Below, piece after piece: positions 27,222-38,284 of a DNA stretch of 64,000 nt (position 1 is the stretch's first letter; every line of letters starts with the position of its first letter). Origin of the DNA: Batrachochytrium dendrobatidis JAM81 (Eukaryota > Chytridiomycota > Chytridiomycetes > Rhizophydiales); NCBI RefSeq assembly GCF_000203795.2, contig NW_006281111.1, forward strand, positions 275,201 through 339,200. Direction: 5' to 3'. A program made the translations under genes and the position numbers. The notes under the pieces are model-generated. The model did not search any database and was not told the origin of the DNA. It saw only the letters and a program-made list of their open reading frames with translations.

Positions 27222-27684
27222 TTAATTTTTATCATTATTGTCTATAGTAACTGTGGTGGGCTGAGGTGGAGTCATAGTTTGTGGTTGAGAAAGTTCCTCC
27301 TGCACTAATCCACCTAGAGACCGTTCAAGCTCGTCTAGACGAGAACCCATAGTGTCCACTAATGCAGACAATAGATGGAATAGCATGTCCGAATCTCAGA
27401 ATTAGCACTTATAGCAGTGAATTGACATTGCATTCGATCATGTATTCAAGCCCAACTTACTCTTTGTAAGGATATTCTTGGACATGTTTTCAAACTTTGA
27501 CTGAAGCTGCTTCAATACTGTCTCGACCTATCAGTGTTGATATTTCAAGACAAGTGAGTTAGTGAAGCCTAGCGAATCACTTGAAACCCACTGGAATTGA
27601 ACTCACATGGTTAGCTAAATCCACAGTAGGTTCCTCTGGCATCTTGTCCATTTCGGTCTGGCTATGAGCACTTTCGTTGTCCAT
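27222..27684 (-). CDS. HSBP1: Heat shock factor-binding protein 1
   Basis: HSBP1 is a small coiled-coil protein that binds HSF trimers and also acts in WASH-complex assembly. Exon 1 starts at 27684 (MDNESAHSQTEMDKMPEEPT, VDLANH). Exon 2 gives VETVLKQLQSKFENMSKNIL and exon 3 gives SDMLFHLLSALVDTMGSRLD with ELERSLGGL. Together they match the HSBP1 core heptad helix. A short Pro/Thr tail (TMTPPQPTTVTIDNND) ends at 27222. Length is about 110 residues, a little longer than animal HSBP1. It is tail-to-tail with the SUN-like gene, only 16 bp between stop codons. Confidence 0.88.
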
Positions 27685-28122
27685 GTTTATCGAGTCTTGG
27701 TTTGTCAAGATCAACTGCCATGCATTTCAATAGTTGGATCATCACGTGGCCAGTTGCACTAGCAAGTTGGACTGAATGCAATCGCTTAACACAAACTGTC
27801 TCCCCAACTCAATCTAACTCGATGATCTATATTGGCCTTAACCCAGCCAACCTATTTGACTGTATGGTTTAACATCATCTCAGTCCCTACAACACTCGCA
27901 TATAAATAAATGACAGTGTCAAATGCTACTGATGCAACACAAATATTGAAACAAAGGTTTAATTGTGGAATTGACAATGTAGCTCGAAAACGTAGACGTG
28001 CGGATCAATCTGTGTTAAAAGTAGCAAAAAGTGGTATTTGATGTTTGAAGCAAAACCCACGACTATGACAAGAGAAAGATGACAAAGGATGATAGAATCC
28101 AAAGTTTGTCCTTTTGGGTGTT
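27685..28122. other. Intergenic region
   Basis: 438 bp between the HSBP1 start and the RhoGAP stop, presumed to hold the HSBP1 promoter. Nothing else recognised. Confidence 0.45.
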
Positions 28123-31100
28123 CTACGAGTCCGACTGATGTCCGCCAACCATTAGCACTTTCAAAAATGCTTGCTCAAATCTAACAGAATGGGTTAGCAC
28201 AAGTCACAGCACGTGTAGATTCGCACTATGCTTTAAAGCAATTCACTCACTTGGTATTTTCAAAAATGGTTGCTGGGTTGTCACTGGGACATCGAAGAAA
28301 GTTTGGAGCAAATACCATGGCTAAATTTCCAACTGTCATCTTGGTAATGGGTTGGTTGCGTGCCTCGGCAATGATCTAATCAACATATTGCACAGCATAG
28401 TTTAGATCAGCACATTCATATAGAAAATATAAATCAATATGATGTAACAGACATGAATGCATACTTTAAGAAACTGAATCATGAATCGAACCACTTTACG
28501 ATTGATATCTGAAAAATTCAATACAAGACACCAACGTCAACACATACTGCGCAGTAGCCAAGTAGTAAATTAAATATCTACGTACCTGGAAGTCCGTCAA
28601 CAATTCGTATAGCAGGTATGTATAGATCTTGTGAGCTCACATGTCCATCCTGCTGTCCCACCTGAATGCATCCATCGTAGTATTCACCGGGAATCAAAGG
28701 CTCAGCAAGTTCTCGAAGCCACAACTTAAGAAGCGAACTAGGGGCGTTTGGATCTAAAAATTCAATCCAAAATAATCCAGTTAGCAACCTACTATGGGCC
28801 ACCAAGTTGTCTTTTATACGCTGAAATATGAACCAAATAAATGGTGTATCAATAATAAAATACCATGAATTCCATCCATTCTATATTCGTCTTTATCAAT
28901 GCGGCATCGAAGATCTATGTGACACGAGTTTGAAATATTAATAAACACGTAGATTAAACAAAATTGGTGTAAAAGGAACGCACCAGATACTGCCTCGGCA
29001 TCACCAGGCACTCGAAAAATGCCTTCTGTTTGGCACCCATTGAGTGATAGAATAGCATCAGAAAGGAACAAGAGAATTCTTGGAAGCTCTAAAGTAGGCT
29101 GAGACTTTATTTGTCTCTCCATGATATTTTCCAACGTATCTCCAAACACCGAGTTTTTAAATGGAGCCTCCTACAAGTAAAATACAACCATATTGTTAAA
29201 AATAAAATCAAGTGGATAAAATTTAGCTAGTTAGTATAGAATATCAAAACTCAATCCAATAATTTACCAAAACTTGATTGATTTCTGCAGGTGTCATTGT
29301 ACGACCTCTAGGACCAATACGACTCGTCCGTAAAAGACTTCCTGAAGTGTGGCGAATAATAGTATCAAGTTGGCTACCAGGTCCATCGATGCCAAAATGC
29401 TGCTGAATAAAGTTTTTCAAGTAGTTGTCCAAGTTTTTGGAAGGTGGGAATGTGGAACAGATGATATCCATTAGCTGCCAACCACGTTTAAGACTTTCGC
29501 TATAAAAGCAAAATATTGAGAATCTGCACCATATATCTGATGATCAGAATACAGAACCATGTGCTACCAATTCCTATACTTACTTGCTAGGATTTTTAGT
29601 TAATTGCTATAGGTTTTTGAAATGAATAGATTAGAAACGCCATGAGTCAACAACAGTACCACAATAACTTGTGTGAAGCTTATAATCAAACTATACGGGC
29701 ATCGAAATAAATCTTATTTTTGTATTACCTTGCAAAGCTGTACACAAATCTCGTCTCGGAGACCACCTATACGAATTCCCTTTTCAAGAAGTTCCTGAAT
29801 ATCTACAAATTGTGACTCGAGAGATACTCTTGGATTCATGATTTTTTGAATTGCTTTAAAACATTTGATAGCATCTTTGTGAAGCGAAGGACGTAGTTGC
29901 ATCAACGGTGCTTTAAGCGCGTCCTAAATAAGAAATCTAGTAAGCTACTGGCAAGCTGGTGGATAGGTTTGCTCAGCATTCAAGCATACCTTTTGAAAAA
30001 TCAACATTTTTTCAAGAGGAACCTTTCTTCTAAATATTCCTCGGCGATGTTCTGAAAAATACTTTTTGGCAAAACCATCAATCTTGAATTGAGTGATGTC
30101 TTGTAATAGCTTTGGAGGCAAAGTGCGAAGACTAGATATGTATAAATAAGTAATGATTAGTAGCCAAAATACCTTTCAGAGCTATGACATGATATAGCAT
30201 CAACTTACGATTGAAGAGCAGGCAGACTCATTGATTGAGTATTTTGAATATTATTTTGACTAAATGGATGCATAGCTTGAGCAGCATCTGAATTCCATTA
30301 TATAAGCAGCATGAGTTTGACGTCGTAGTTGAAATTCAATCAGCCATAAGTATATCAAACCATTAAAATTACCTGGGCTATTTACCGGTCCAGAGATGCC
30401 CATGGAACGAGCGTTTTGCACTGCTGTTAGACTAGGAGTCGATCGCATCAATCCAGCATCTATATTGATCAAAAAATGACCAAAAGGTTAGTATACAATA
30501 AAATATTGATAGCAATCAAAGCACAGGCCTAAACCAGTTTCAAACTCTTATTGTCAGACAAATGTACTTGCTGTTGATATCTGATTTAGAAGGAAATCCA
30601 GAGTCTTTTGAAGGAGAATCAACTCGCATATCATGTATACCAGATACCAGATTTCCAGAATGAGATGATGCCTTTTGTGAATGGTGTTCTTTTGGAGAAG
30701 TTCCCATACGTGCTTGAAACATATTTTCATTTGACTATTTAAGAGTTGCCAAAAGGAATTCATTTGAAGGTCAGAAAAGTATCAATTTGTAAATCTTTTT
30801 TAAAACAAATTCATATAGATAAAATACTTACAGATCCACCAGTCTCGTAGTTGTTTGGAGTGTATGAAGTTGCTGGATTGAAAGAAAGTGATAGTCGCTT
30901 ACCGATTGCAGAATTCTATCATATATGAAATTAATTTAAATGTGCAAGATGGATTTATAAACGATTAAAACATCAAGCCAGGAAGAGTATGGGCTGAATC
31001 AGTGATTTGAAAATCAATGACAACGCGACAAGTCAACCAACCTGAATCGCAATCAGCTAAATAATGATAAATTAAAATAATTAGCAGTTGGTTATTTATT

Positions 31101-32024
31101 GGTATATCAGCATATATACAGCCATATACTTACAGGTATAATTGTTCCAGTTGTTGGTCGAACCCATTCAGTTTGCCTCGTTTTAGTATTGTAGAAATAT
31201 GGCTTGGATGGCAAATCATACCAACAAAAATAGATGAGTGTTAGCAGGTGATTACTCGATCATAATTTGATATGAAAGGCTACTTGACGATACTGAAATA
31301 CCAGACAAGATGTAGTGGACTTACCAGCTTGTGTCCTTCATCAAAGAGCTCCCACCATTCTTGTCCAGTTGGGTCACGTGGTTCACTTTCAAGGTGGCAA
31401 ACAAAGGCAGCGAAAGAGGCGTTTGGCAATAGCAATCCATAGGCAAGTATACAGAGCAATGTCCCGTGTGAGCATAGGATATGTCATGATCAAAAGAATG
31501 GGTTAGCTGCATTAAAAACGTATATTAACTTTATAGTGCATTGAGACGGGATGGGTTGCAAGTAAATGTAGTGGCTATTGAATTGCTAAGCTGAAAAGCT
31601 AACGTGTATAGAACCCCATTATGAAATAGGATAACAAGCGCTAATCTGAGCCAATACAACAAGTCATCAGCAGGAACAGTCTAATCTGAAAAAGGAATAA
31701 AATCATGGGTTTCTGCAGATACCTATACTAATGGTATAGGTATTCACTCAATATAAATAGATTGCCATGTTGGAAGAATCCAGATAACACGAGTTGAATA
31801 AGGTCGGTGCATCAAAAGAAGCTGATTGCTTACATGCGAGCATTCTGAGGCAATTCCCAACTGCATTCTCCTGATAGCAGATTGGCATAGAAGGTTTTGC
31901 CAGTTTGAGGATCAGTGATTTCACAGAATGTAGTAGATGAGGTTCTCCGTAACCCATTTGCAATGATGGGCATTATAGGATTGTTGGATACTGAAGGGCG
32001 TCCTAAATGCATAGGTGAGCTCAT
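28123..32024 (-). CDS. WW-MyTH4-RhoGAP protein (ARHGAP39/Vilse-like)
   Basis: This is a predicted GTPase-activating protein for Rho/Rac/Cdc42. Exon 1 (start 32024) has a first WW domain (ITDPQTGKTFYANLLSGECS then WELP). A second WW is split by an intron (GQEWWELFDEGHKL / PYFYNTKTRQTEWVRP, 31140-31385). A Ser-rich linker leads to the MyTH4 domain at about 29250-29920: FKAIQKIMNPRV, QELLEKGIRIGGLRDEICVQ, QLTKNPSK, GWQLMDIICSTFPPSKNLDN. The RhoGAP domain is at 28160-29150, with arginine-finger motif EGIFRVPGD, LLKLWLRELAEPLIP and VGNLAMVFAPNFLRC. It ends FLKVLMVGGHQSDS, stop 28123-28125. The order WW-WW-MyTH4-RhoGAP is that of ARHGAP39. More than ten introns. Intermediate exons are approximate. 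Confidence 0.87.
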
Positions 32025-32261
32025 GGTAAGTGTAGCAGCAGCGAAAATCCAAAAACAAGGGATGACTCGGCTTGACGATTAGAACAGTAGTTGACAACCA
32101 GATGGTGAGCTACGGATGGTTTTGTTGTGTTCGTGTTTTTGATTGCACATTGTTAGATTTAGGGTATATTCCCCACTCTAGTTATACCGACCAGTCCCTA
32201 ATTCACTGTGTTTTGTGCTGCCATCATTTGCCATCGAATTCATTTGTCAAATTCAAACAGC

Positions 32262-32681
32262 ATGACTGGAAACCATGTTCAGTCTTTTGTAGGTCGGGTC
32301 ATTGGCACTGCCATGCAAAAGACAATCAAAGTCAGAGTAGAACGAGTAAAGATCCATCCTATTGTTCTCAAGGTCAGTCTCAAACTTGTGATATTTTATT
32401 CTATATAGAATTACATTCTTTTGATTGCCCCACTTATCTACGTCAAATCCATCTAATGACTTTTAATGCTTTTGGAAATCAAATAGCCGATTCGTAGACA
32501 TAAAAACTTTTTGGTTCATGACGAAACCAGCCAGTGTGTCGTGGGCGACTGGGTTCGTATAAACTCTTGCACAAAGATCAGCAAACTCAAAAGTTTCACA
32601 TTAGGAGAAATAGTTAAACCTGCAGATCGTTTCATTGATGATGAAGGAAAACTTCACACACAAGGGGCTTTAAAACAGTAG
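32262..32681 (+). CDS. MRPS17: Mitochondrial small ribosomal subunit protein uS17m
   Basis: Exon 1 (start 32262) reads MTGNHVQSFVGRVIGTAMQK then TIKVRVERVKIHPIVLK, ending at a GT donor near 32370. Exon 2 continues PIRRHKNFLVHDETSQCVVG, DWVRINSCTKISKLKSFTLG and EIVKPADRF, stop at 32679-32681. The GxVxxxxMxKTxxV and GDxVxI motifs define the S17 OB-fold. A short fungal-type C-terminal tail (IDDEGKLHTQGALKQ) follows. It is probably in the mitochondrial ribosome; no long cleavable leader is obvious. Its start is 237 bp from the divergent RhoGAP start. Confidence 0.88.
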
Positions 32682-32756
32682 ACTAGCATGTTGACTAGAT
32701 TTGTTGTCTCGAATCATCGATTTCTTACAGCTATCTCAGTATCCATCGCAATCGTT

Positions 32757-33159
32757 TTAAATCCGTACTCGCGTAAAATGAAACACTTTTCTGTATTTAT
32801 CTTGTATTGATTGTTTTGCTCCAGAGGAAACAATGGTTAAATATTCGTTGTTATTCGAAATTGATGATTTCTTTCATAGAAACTCCCAATTATTTGGTGT
32901 TTGGAATTGCTCGACGCACAAAGCTATTATTTATTACACTAACGTCATTTGCTGCAGGATTTCAAAATCAATAGTAAGAGGTTGTGTGGTATAGTTTCAA
33001 TCCTCGTACCGTATGTTGAGCAGCTGGTAAACCATGTCTAATCAGGCAGATGGTTTGTGGAATGGAATGTGTCCAGTAAATTGACGCCAATCAAACATGA
33101 CTGTTTATCTTGTATTTCGGCACTTATCCAGTGTTTCATTTACGTGAATATGGCTGTAA
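32757..33159. mobile_element. MITE copy with both terminal inverted repeats
   Basis: The left end is TTTAAATCCGTACTCGCG followed by TAAAATGAAACAC. The right end, read from the other strand, is TTTACAGCCATATTCACG followed by TAAATGAAACAC. The ends form an imperfect inverted repeat of about 30 bp around a 403-bp body. The left interior resembles the left interior of the 41-kb copy (ATTTATCTTGT, GGTTAAATA, TCGTTG). It fills the convergent gap between MRPS17 and the SPRY/IQ gene. Confidence 0.8.
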
Positions 33160-33219
33160 ATCCAATCATTGAGTAACCTAGCTATTTGTTTTTATTCTTT
33201 TTAACCATATAGTATTGTA

Positions 33220-36200
33220 TTACTTGCGATAGTCTCGATTAAATGCATGATCGGATTTTGGGCAAACAATGCCACAAGGTCGATACATTTTGAGGATAAA
33301 ATGCGAGTTGCGAAGCGCTTTGCAGACAGCAGTAAGAAATACTGCCTCTCCATACGTAAACCTAAGTGGAGTATCTAGTCATGCCAAAAAATAACATATT
33401 TTATGGATCAAGATAAATGGTTGTAGATTAGTATCATGCTTATATCTTGACAAAAACATAAAGTCGGCATGTACAAGTAGATATAAACTTACGAGATCTA
33501 ACCCAGAATCCTCTCCATAAGGATTGGATTCGAGTAGATGCCTTGTTTCGTGTCTTTGCCTTTTCAGCGCAAACTCTTTTATATAGTACTTTGCGCCAAG
33601 CTCGCTGAATAATGTATGCGCTGCGAATCTCCAAAAGACTATGTCTAAAGTGTAATTTGGGTTAGACTAAAATCTATTTGGGCAATATTATATGCAATAA
33701 AGAACAAATAATCACATCCTAAAGATATTCCTACCTTGCTTTTGCAATGACACTTCCAAGTTCAGTAAGCTTTTTCCGAATATCAGGTCGAAGTAGCCTT
33801 CGCAATGCAAATCCTAGCATATTAAAGTGATTATATTTTCATTTTAGTCAAGTAGTTATTGATTGCATTATATCAACACGTTGAAAATCTTACCTCTGTA
33901 CACTCTTTGAATGTTTGTGGCTGCCTTGTTTCTCTGTAAAATTAACACATAATGATACGTATTAAATTTCAAGTAAATGCTAGATACAGTGTTTGGTATT
34001 GGAACTTGCTCTTCTGGTTTCGTTAATCTCGGCCATTCGACTGTGTAGAGGACGCCACCACCGAATAATCCGATTGGCAGCAGCATGCAGATCTTTCAAT
34101 ATCTAGTTAGCCGACGCAAATACAAATTTAAAGATTTTGAACCCAAAGCAAAGCACAAATTTTACCTTCAATCTTGGTCTGATACTTTGATGCAAGAGGA
34201 GAGTTTTTAAACATATGCCAATGTCTCCATTTTCGTTGAATAACTGTTGCTGCTCGATGAAGTTCTGGAATAGGCTGTTGGTAAATACATCCTGATATAG
34301 ATTTCAGCCCAAAAAGTGTAGTTTAGCATCATGTTTAATTCTAGTGTATTCAACAACGACGTCATATTCAGGTAAAATAAACTACTAGATAAGAGAATCT
34401 GTATAATAAACTCCTAATCTCATAATGTGATTGGTGCCAATCCGCATCACATTTACTAGGCAATATTGTGCTCTGAACAATGTTTAAAGCAGCATTCCTA
34501 TTTTTGTTTTAGCAAACTCCACATCCTTGAAACTTGTTCAATATCCAATTCTTACTCCATCCCATTCAAACATTATAATATTTGATGATTGGCATGAAAA
34601 CAACCGTTGCATTCTTAGGACATACAGTCATTAGTTTTTTGAATTAGAACGCGAACCGGAATTTTTAGGATCAAGAGTTTGATTGACAATAGTTGGACTC
34701 AATATCTAGATTTCAATGAATAATTTTGAAAATCGTACAATGCATGCTAAATAAGGACAATCTCAATTCAAAAACATGGTTCAATTGTGTGCATCATATG
34801 ATGGCGCTGTGTTTTGAAGAATTGAGAATGCCAATTAAAGTCAACTGTAGTAGGAAAGCGCAATGAATATTCAAACATTGCTTATTTCAGAGTAAAAGAG
34901 GCAATAAATTCAAGATAATGTTCCATTTTACATGAATACAGCTGTAAAGCTAAAATGTTTAAATCGATACTTACGCAGCAATGCAGCCCATATAAACATT
35001 TTTTTTCTCCAAAATTTTTGAATTTGCTCGGCTGATTCGTTTTTAATTTGGCGAATTTTACGCAACTTCTTTCTGGCCATTCGTTGAATCTTGACAGCGG
35101 CAGCATACTGTTCCTGCTTGATCTTTTCTCGCATTTGATGTCCTTTGAATCTTCTCCAAGCTAAAATACAATTACAGGTCAAAATGGGCCAGGCCAACTT
35201 AATAAACAATTTGGCAAATAAATATATCAAATGAAAACATTACCTCTTTGCAATCTAGTTGCAGCCAGTGATCGGCGATATACTGATGGAGGAAACTGTG
35301 AAAAGCTTTTGATAGCATCTGGGATATGCGACACACGAAAGTAATTTTTTTCAAGCGACTAATTCACCATTTACATGAAACAATAATGGCAACGTTTAGT
35401 CTATCAATATACAAGTAAATAAAGTGTATGACTTGCCATGTGCAGTTTTTCATCTTCTTCTTGTGATAATCGCTCGCGGTTTGCATTAGCTCCCGATATT
35501 TCCAGAATAGATACGAGGTCAATTCCTGAATTCAATATAAAACCCAATGGTTAGCATAAATGATTGTCAGCATCCATAAAATTTTATTTTACCTTTGGTT
35601 GAATGTGGCTGTATCAAGTTATTCATTGGCAGAGCATTAACATGAAAACTAAAAGGCTTATCCCCAAAATTCACTCGAATAAATGGTCTTTCTTCTATGC
35701 TAATTTCATCTGGAAATGTAAAAGAGATTGGAAATACAAAAAATCAATCATGAGGCATGTATACACCCATATAGAAACTGTATATATGGATATATACCTT
35801 GAACGGAAAACGTTGGTATTAATTGATTTGTTAAAATCAAGTGTCTAAAATAAGGAATATTGCTGTCAAACCCTCTCTCCTACATCCAGACACAATTACG
35901 CGCAAAAAGCATACTACTGTACTTTTGTCGTTCCTGTTCGTAGGAATCAAATGCACTTGCACTATGTCCAAATGCGACATGGGCAACGTTTCCATTCAAT
36001 ACCAAATTTATGGATCCGGCGTGTAGATCAACCATTACACCCCATGTTTTAATTCCGATGGGCAAAGTAGATTGTGCCAAGTCATGAACATATCTATAGT
36101 TCAAAATACTATATATCAGTGAAAAATAAAAGGCTTATTCAAGCCTGCGGTTATCAATTACCGAAGTTTTTCGCCATCCATGAATATCGATCCGTCATTT

Positions 36201-37862
36201 CCAAATCCAAAACTAAACGAGTCCATACCCGGATATGCAGTATTGTTGAGTACCTTGACATGCCGGCCAGTCGAGAAGCCTATTGTTGATAACCTAGTTA
36301 AATACGTGTATTTCTTTCAAAGATTGTGCATAATCTATCATTTACCGATTCTCCATTTAGTTTTTGGCAGAGTAGTCCATTCAAAATAATAGCGATGCTC
36401 CGTTTCTAGTTTCTTATATACCTGGCTCAAAATGTCCAATGCCAGTTTATGGTCCAGTATCACCGAGTCCTCATTTGCAGGATCCATACTATAACCCAAC
36501 GATAATATCCTTTTTTTAAGTATTTGTACTCCATATAATGGAAAGGCTAGAATAGTTGCTTGAAGCTGGTGGGTGGGATGAACCAGATCAATTGTGCGAG
36601 CCAAAACATGTATATAGGAAAGACTGTCTGCATCTTTGCTTATGTGTCGGATTTGTTCTATGGACTGATGAACCAAGTCTTGCACAAGTGGCTTGGAAAA
36701 CAATTTGATTGCCCACGGTCCGCAGGTAGCATACACGGTATACCATTGCTCTGGATCGCGCACAGCCATATCGTCTTCTATTTCTTTAATCTGGAATTCT
36801 AGTCTGCTTGGAAAAACATTGATCCGTTTCATTTTCTTTGGTGAAATCAATGTGATCTATTTTAAAGTACAGACGATTTAAAAGGTAACTATTTTGAAAC
36901 AAATCATTTAATTGTCAAGATCATTCATATTACTTTGTTGTTAAAAAACCCAGGCACGTCATCATGGTCACACAATCCAGAAGTGATTGCTTCTTTGCAT
37001 AGTTTTGCCAAATTGTTGCGCTCAAATGTTTGAATGACTTCCATATTTGAGTCTGAAATCAGTTCACCGAAACGACCAATCATTCCAGGCCTATGTACAA
37101 TGTTTTACAATAGAAAGTTCAAATCATGTGCTGCTATAGTTTGACTAGACTATTAAAAATCAATCTATACTGTACCCCGCTTGGAAAAGTAATCGCAGAT
37201 CCCGTCGCGATTGAAGTCGTCGTTTCCAAATAAACTGTGTAAAGTCATCCTTGTGTGTTTGCATCATGTTATTTAGCTCTATAATAGTGCTGCGCTGTTA
37301 TTTATACACACATTTTATTTTTACAATTCCTTATTGTAACGCAAATAAGCTTGCCTTTTTCATCACTGACTCTACTAACAAGCCGTGTTCGTAGCATCTG
37401 TTTTCGAAGTCCAATGTTGATAATACCCATAGCTGCTTCTGTTCCCAAAAGTGCCAATTCATCATCCTGTTTAGACTTTTCAGTCATTTCCTGAAAACAC
37501 GCACATCATACACATCCATTAGAATAGCATGTTAAAGCCAATATATCCTTTACTGACAACATGAAGTAATCAAATCTGGACTAAACAGTATCAAGTATAA
37601 AATAAAATAAACCATACTTTGAGTTCATTATAATCTTGATTACGTTTGAATATGGCTTCTTGACGTTGAGATTCTTCCAATTGTTTTAGCTGCCCACATA
37701 GTTCGTGGATATATTGGAATTCTTTCTGAAAATGGGTTGGTGGTTGAAACTTTCGTGGTGCTCTATAAATAAGCGTCAAAATAGTGAGTTTCAATAGTCA
37801 ACTTATACACTTGAACAGTCGTCTCAAGTATGCATGAGCTCATCCTACTTTTGGACATTCAT
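33220..37862 (-). CDS. SPRY-domain and IQ-motif protein, unidentified
   Basis: The start is a ten-base-scale exon at 37862 (ATGAATGTCCAAAA) joined to GCACCACGAAAG, giving MNVQKAPRKFQPPTHF. About 330 mostly helical residues follow (KEFQYIHELCGQLKQLEESQ, GRFGELISDSNMEVIQTFER). The domain at 35620-36340 looks like SPRY: YPGMDSFSFGFGNDGSIFMD, then IKTWGVMVDLHAGSINLVLN, then RPFIRVNFGDKPFSFHVN. The C-terminal part has at least five IQ motifs for calmodulin-like light chains: AATRLQRAWRRFK, AAVKIQRMARKKLRK, SAEQIQKFWRKK, AATVIQRKWRHW, ASTRIQSLWRGFWVRS. It ends CKALRNSHFILKMYRPCGIV and HAFNRDYRK, stop 33220-33222. I do not know an orthologue by name. A calcium/calmodulin scaffold, perhaps flagellar, is speculation. 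One intron (about 34305-34974) carries a MITE end. Confidence 0.75.
34845..34947 (-). mobile_element. MITE end inside an intron of the SPRY/IQ gene
   Basis: It ends at 34947 with TTTTACATGAATACAGCTGTAAA. The adjacent 100 bp matches 45140-45249 (shared GTAGTAGGAAAGC, AATAAATTCAAG). The intron runs from a donor at 34974 to about 34305, so the element end is about 27 bp from the 5' splice site. Other element-like motifs occur back to about 34560, for example AACAACCGTTGCATTC, but the second terminus is not found. Confidence 0.7.
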
Positions 37863-37905
37863 GGATTGATGAGGATTGAAATCAGTCCAAGTCGGTAGAA
37901 CGCGT

Positions 37906-38247
37906 TTTACAGTTGTGTTCACAATAAAACTTTACTCATCCTGTAAAGAGTATTTTACTTTGAAATAAGCAATGATTGATTATTTGTTGCATTTCCATAC
38001 TAGAGATTGATACTCTTGATTCTTTAATGGACACAACATTCATGTGATGCATACTTTAATACAATTCTATGAAAACTCATTCTTGGTGTATTCTGAATCT
38101 CAGATACGTTTTAACTCAAGAAGACAAAGATTGCAGGAATGCAATTATGCATGCCAATCACTAAAATATCAGTTGAAACATGTTTAGTAGATTTCACGAG
38201 ATTGTATTTTTGCACCCTTATTAGCGATTTATTTTACGTGAATGTAA
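37906..38247. mobile_element. MITE copy upstream of the SWI3 gene
   Basis: The left end is TTTACAGTTGTGTTCACAAT followed by AAAACTTTA. The right end from the other strand is CATTTACATTCACGTAAAAT. The left interior (CTTTGAAATAAGCAATGATT) matches the inverse of about 59852-59870. At 342 bp it fills nearly all of the 422-bp gap between the divergent SPRY/IQ and SWI3 genes, so it must overlap one or both promoters. Confidence 0.65.
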
Positions 38248-38284
38248 ATGATTTTTACTGTTATCAGCATCATCAACCACAGCT

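Noticed and set aside
31315..31506. Plus-strand ORF over the WW domain
   Set aside because: The minus-strand exon encodes an intact WW half with a GT donor. The plus-strand ORF has no family features.
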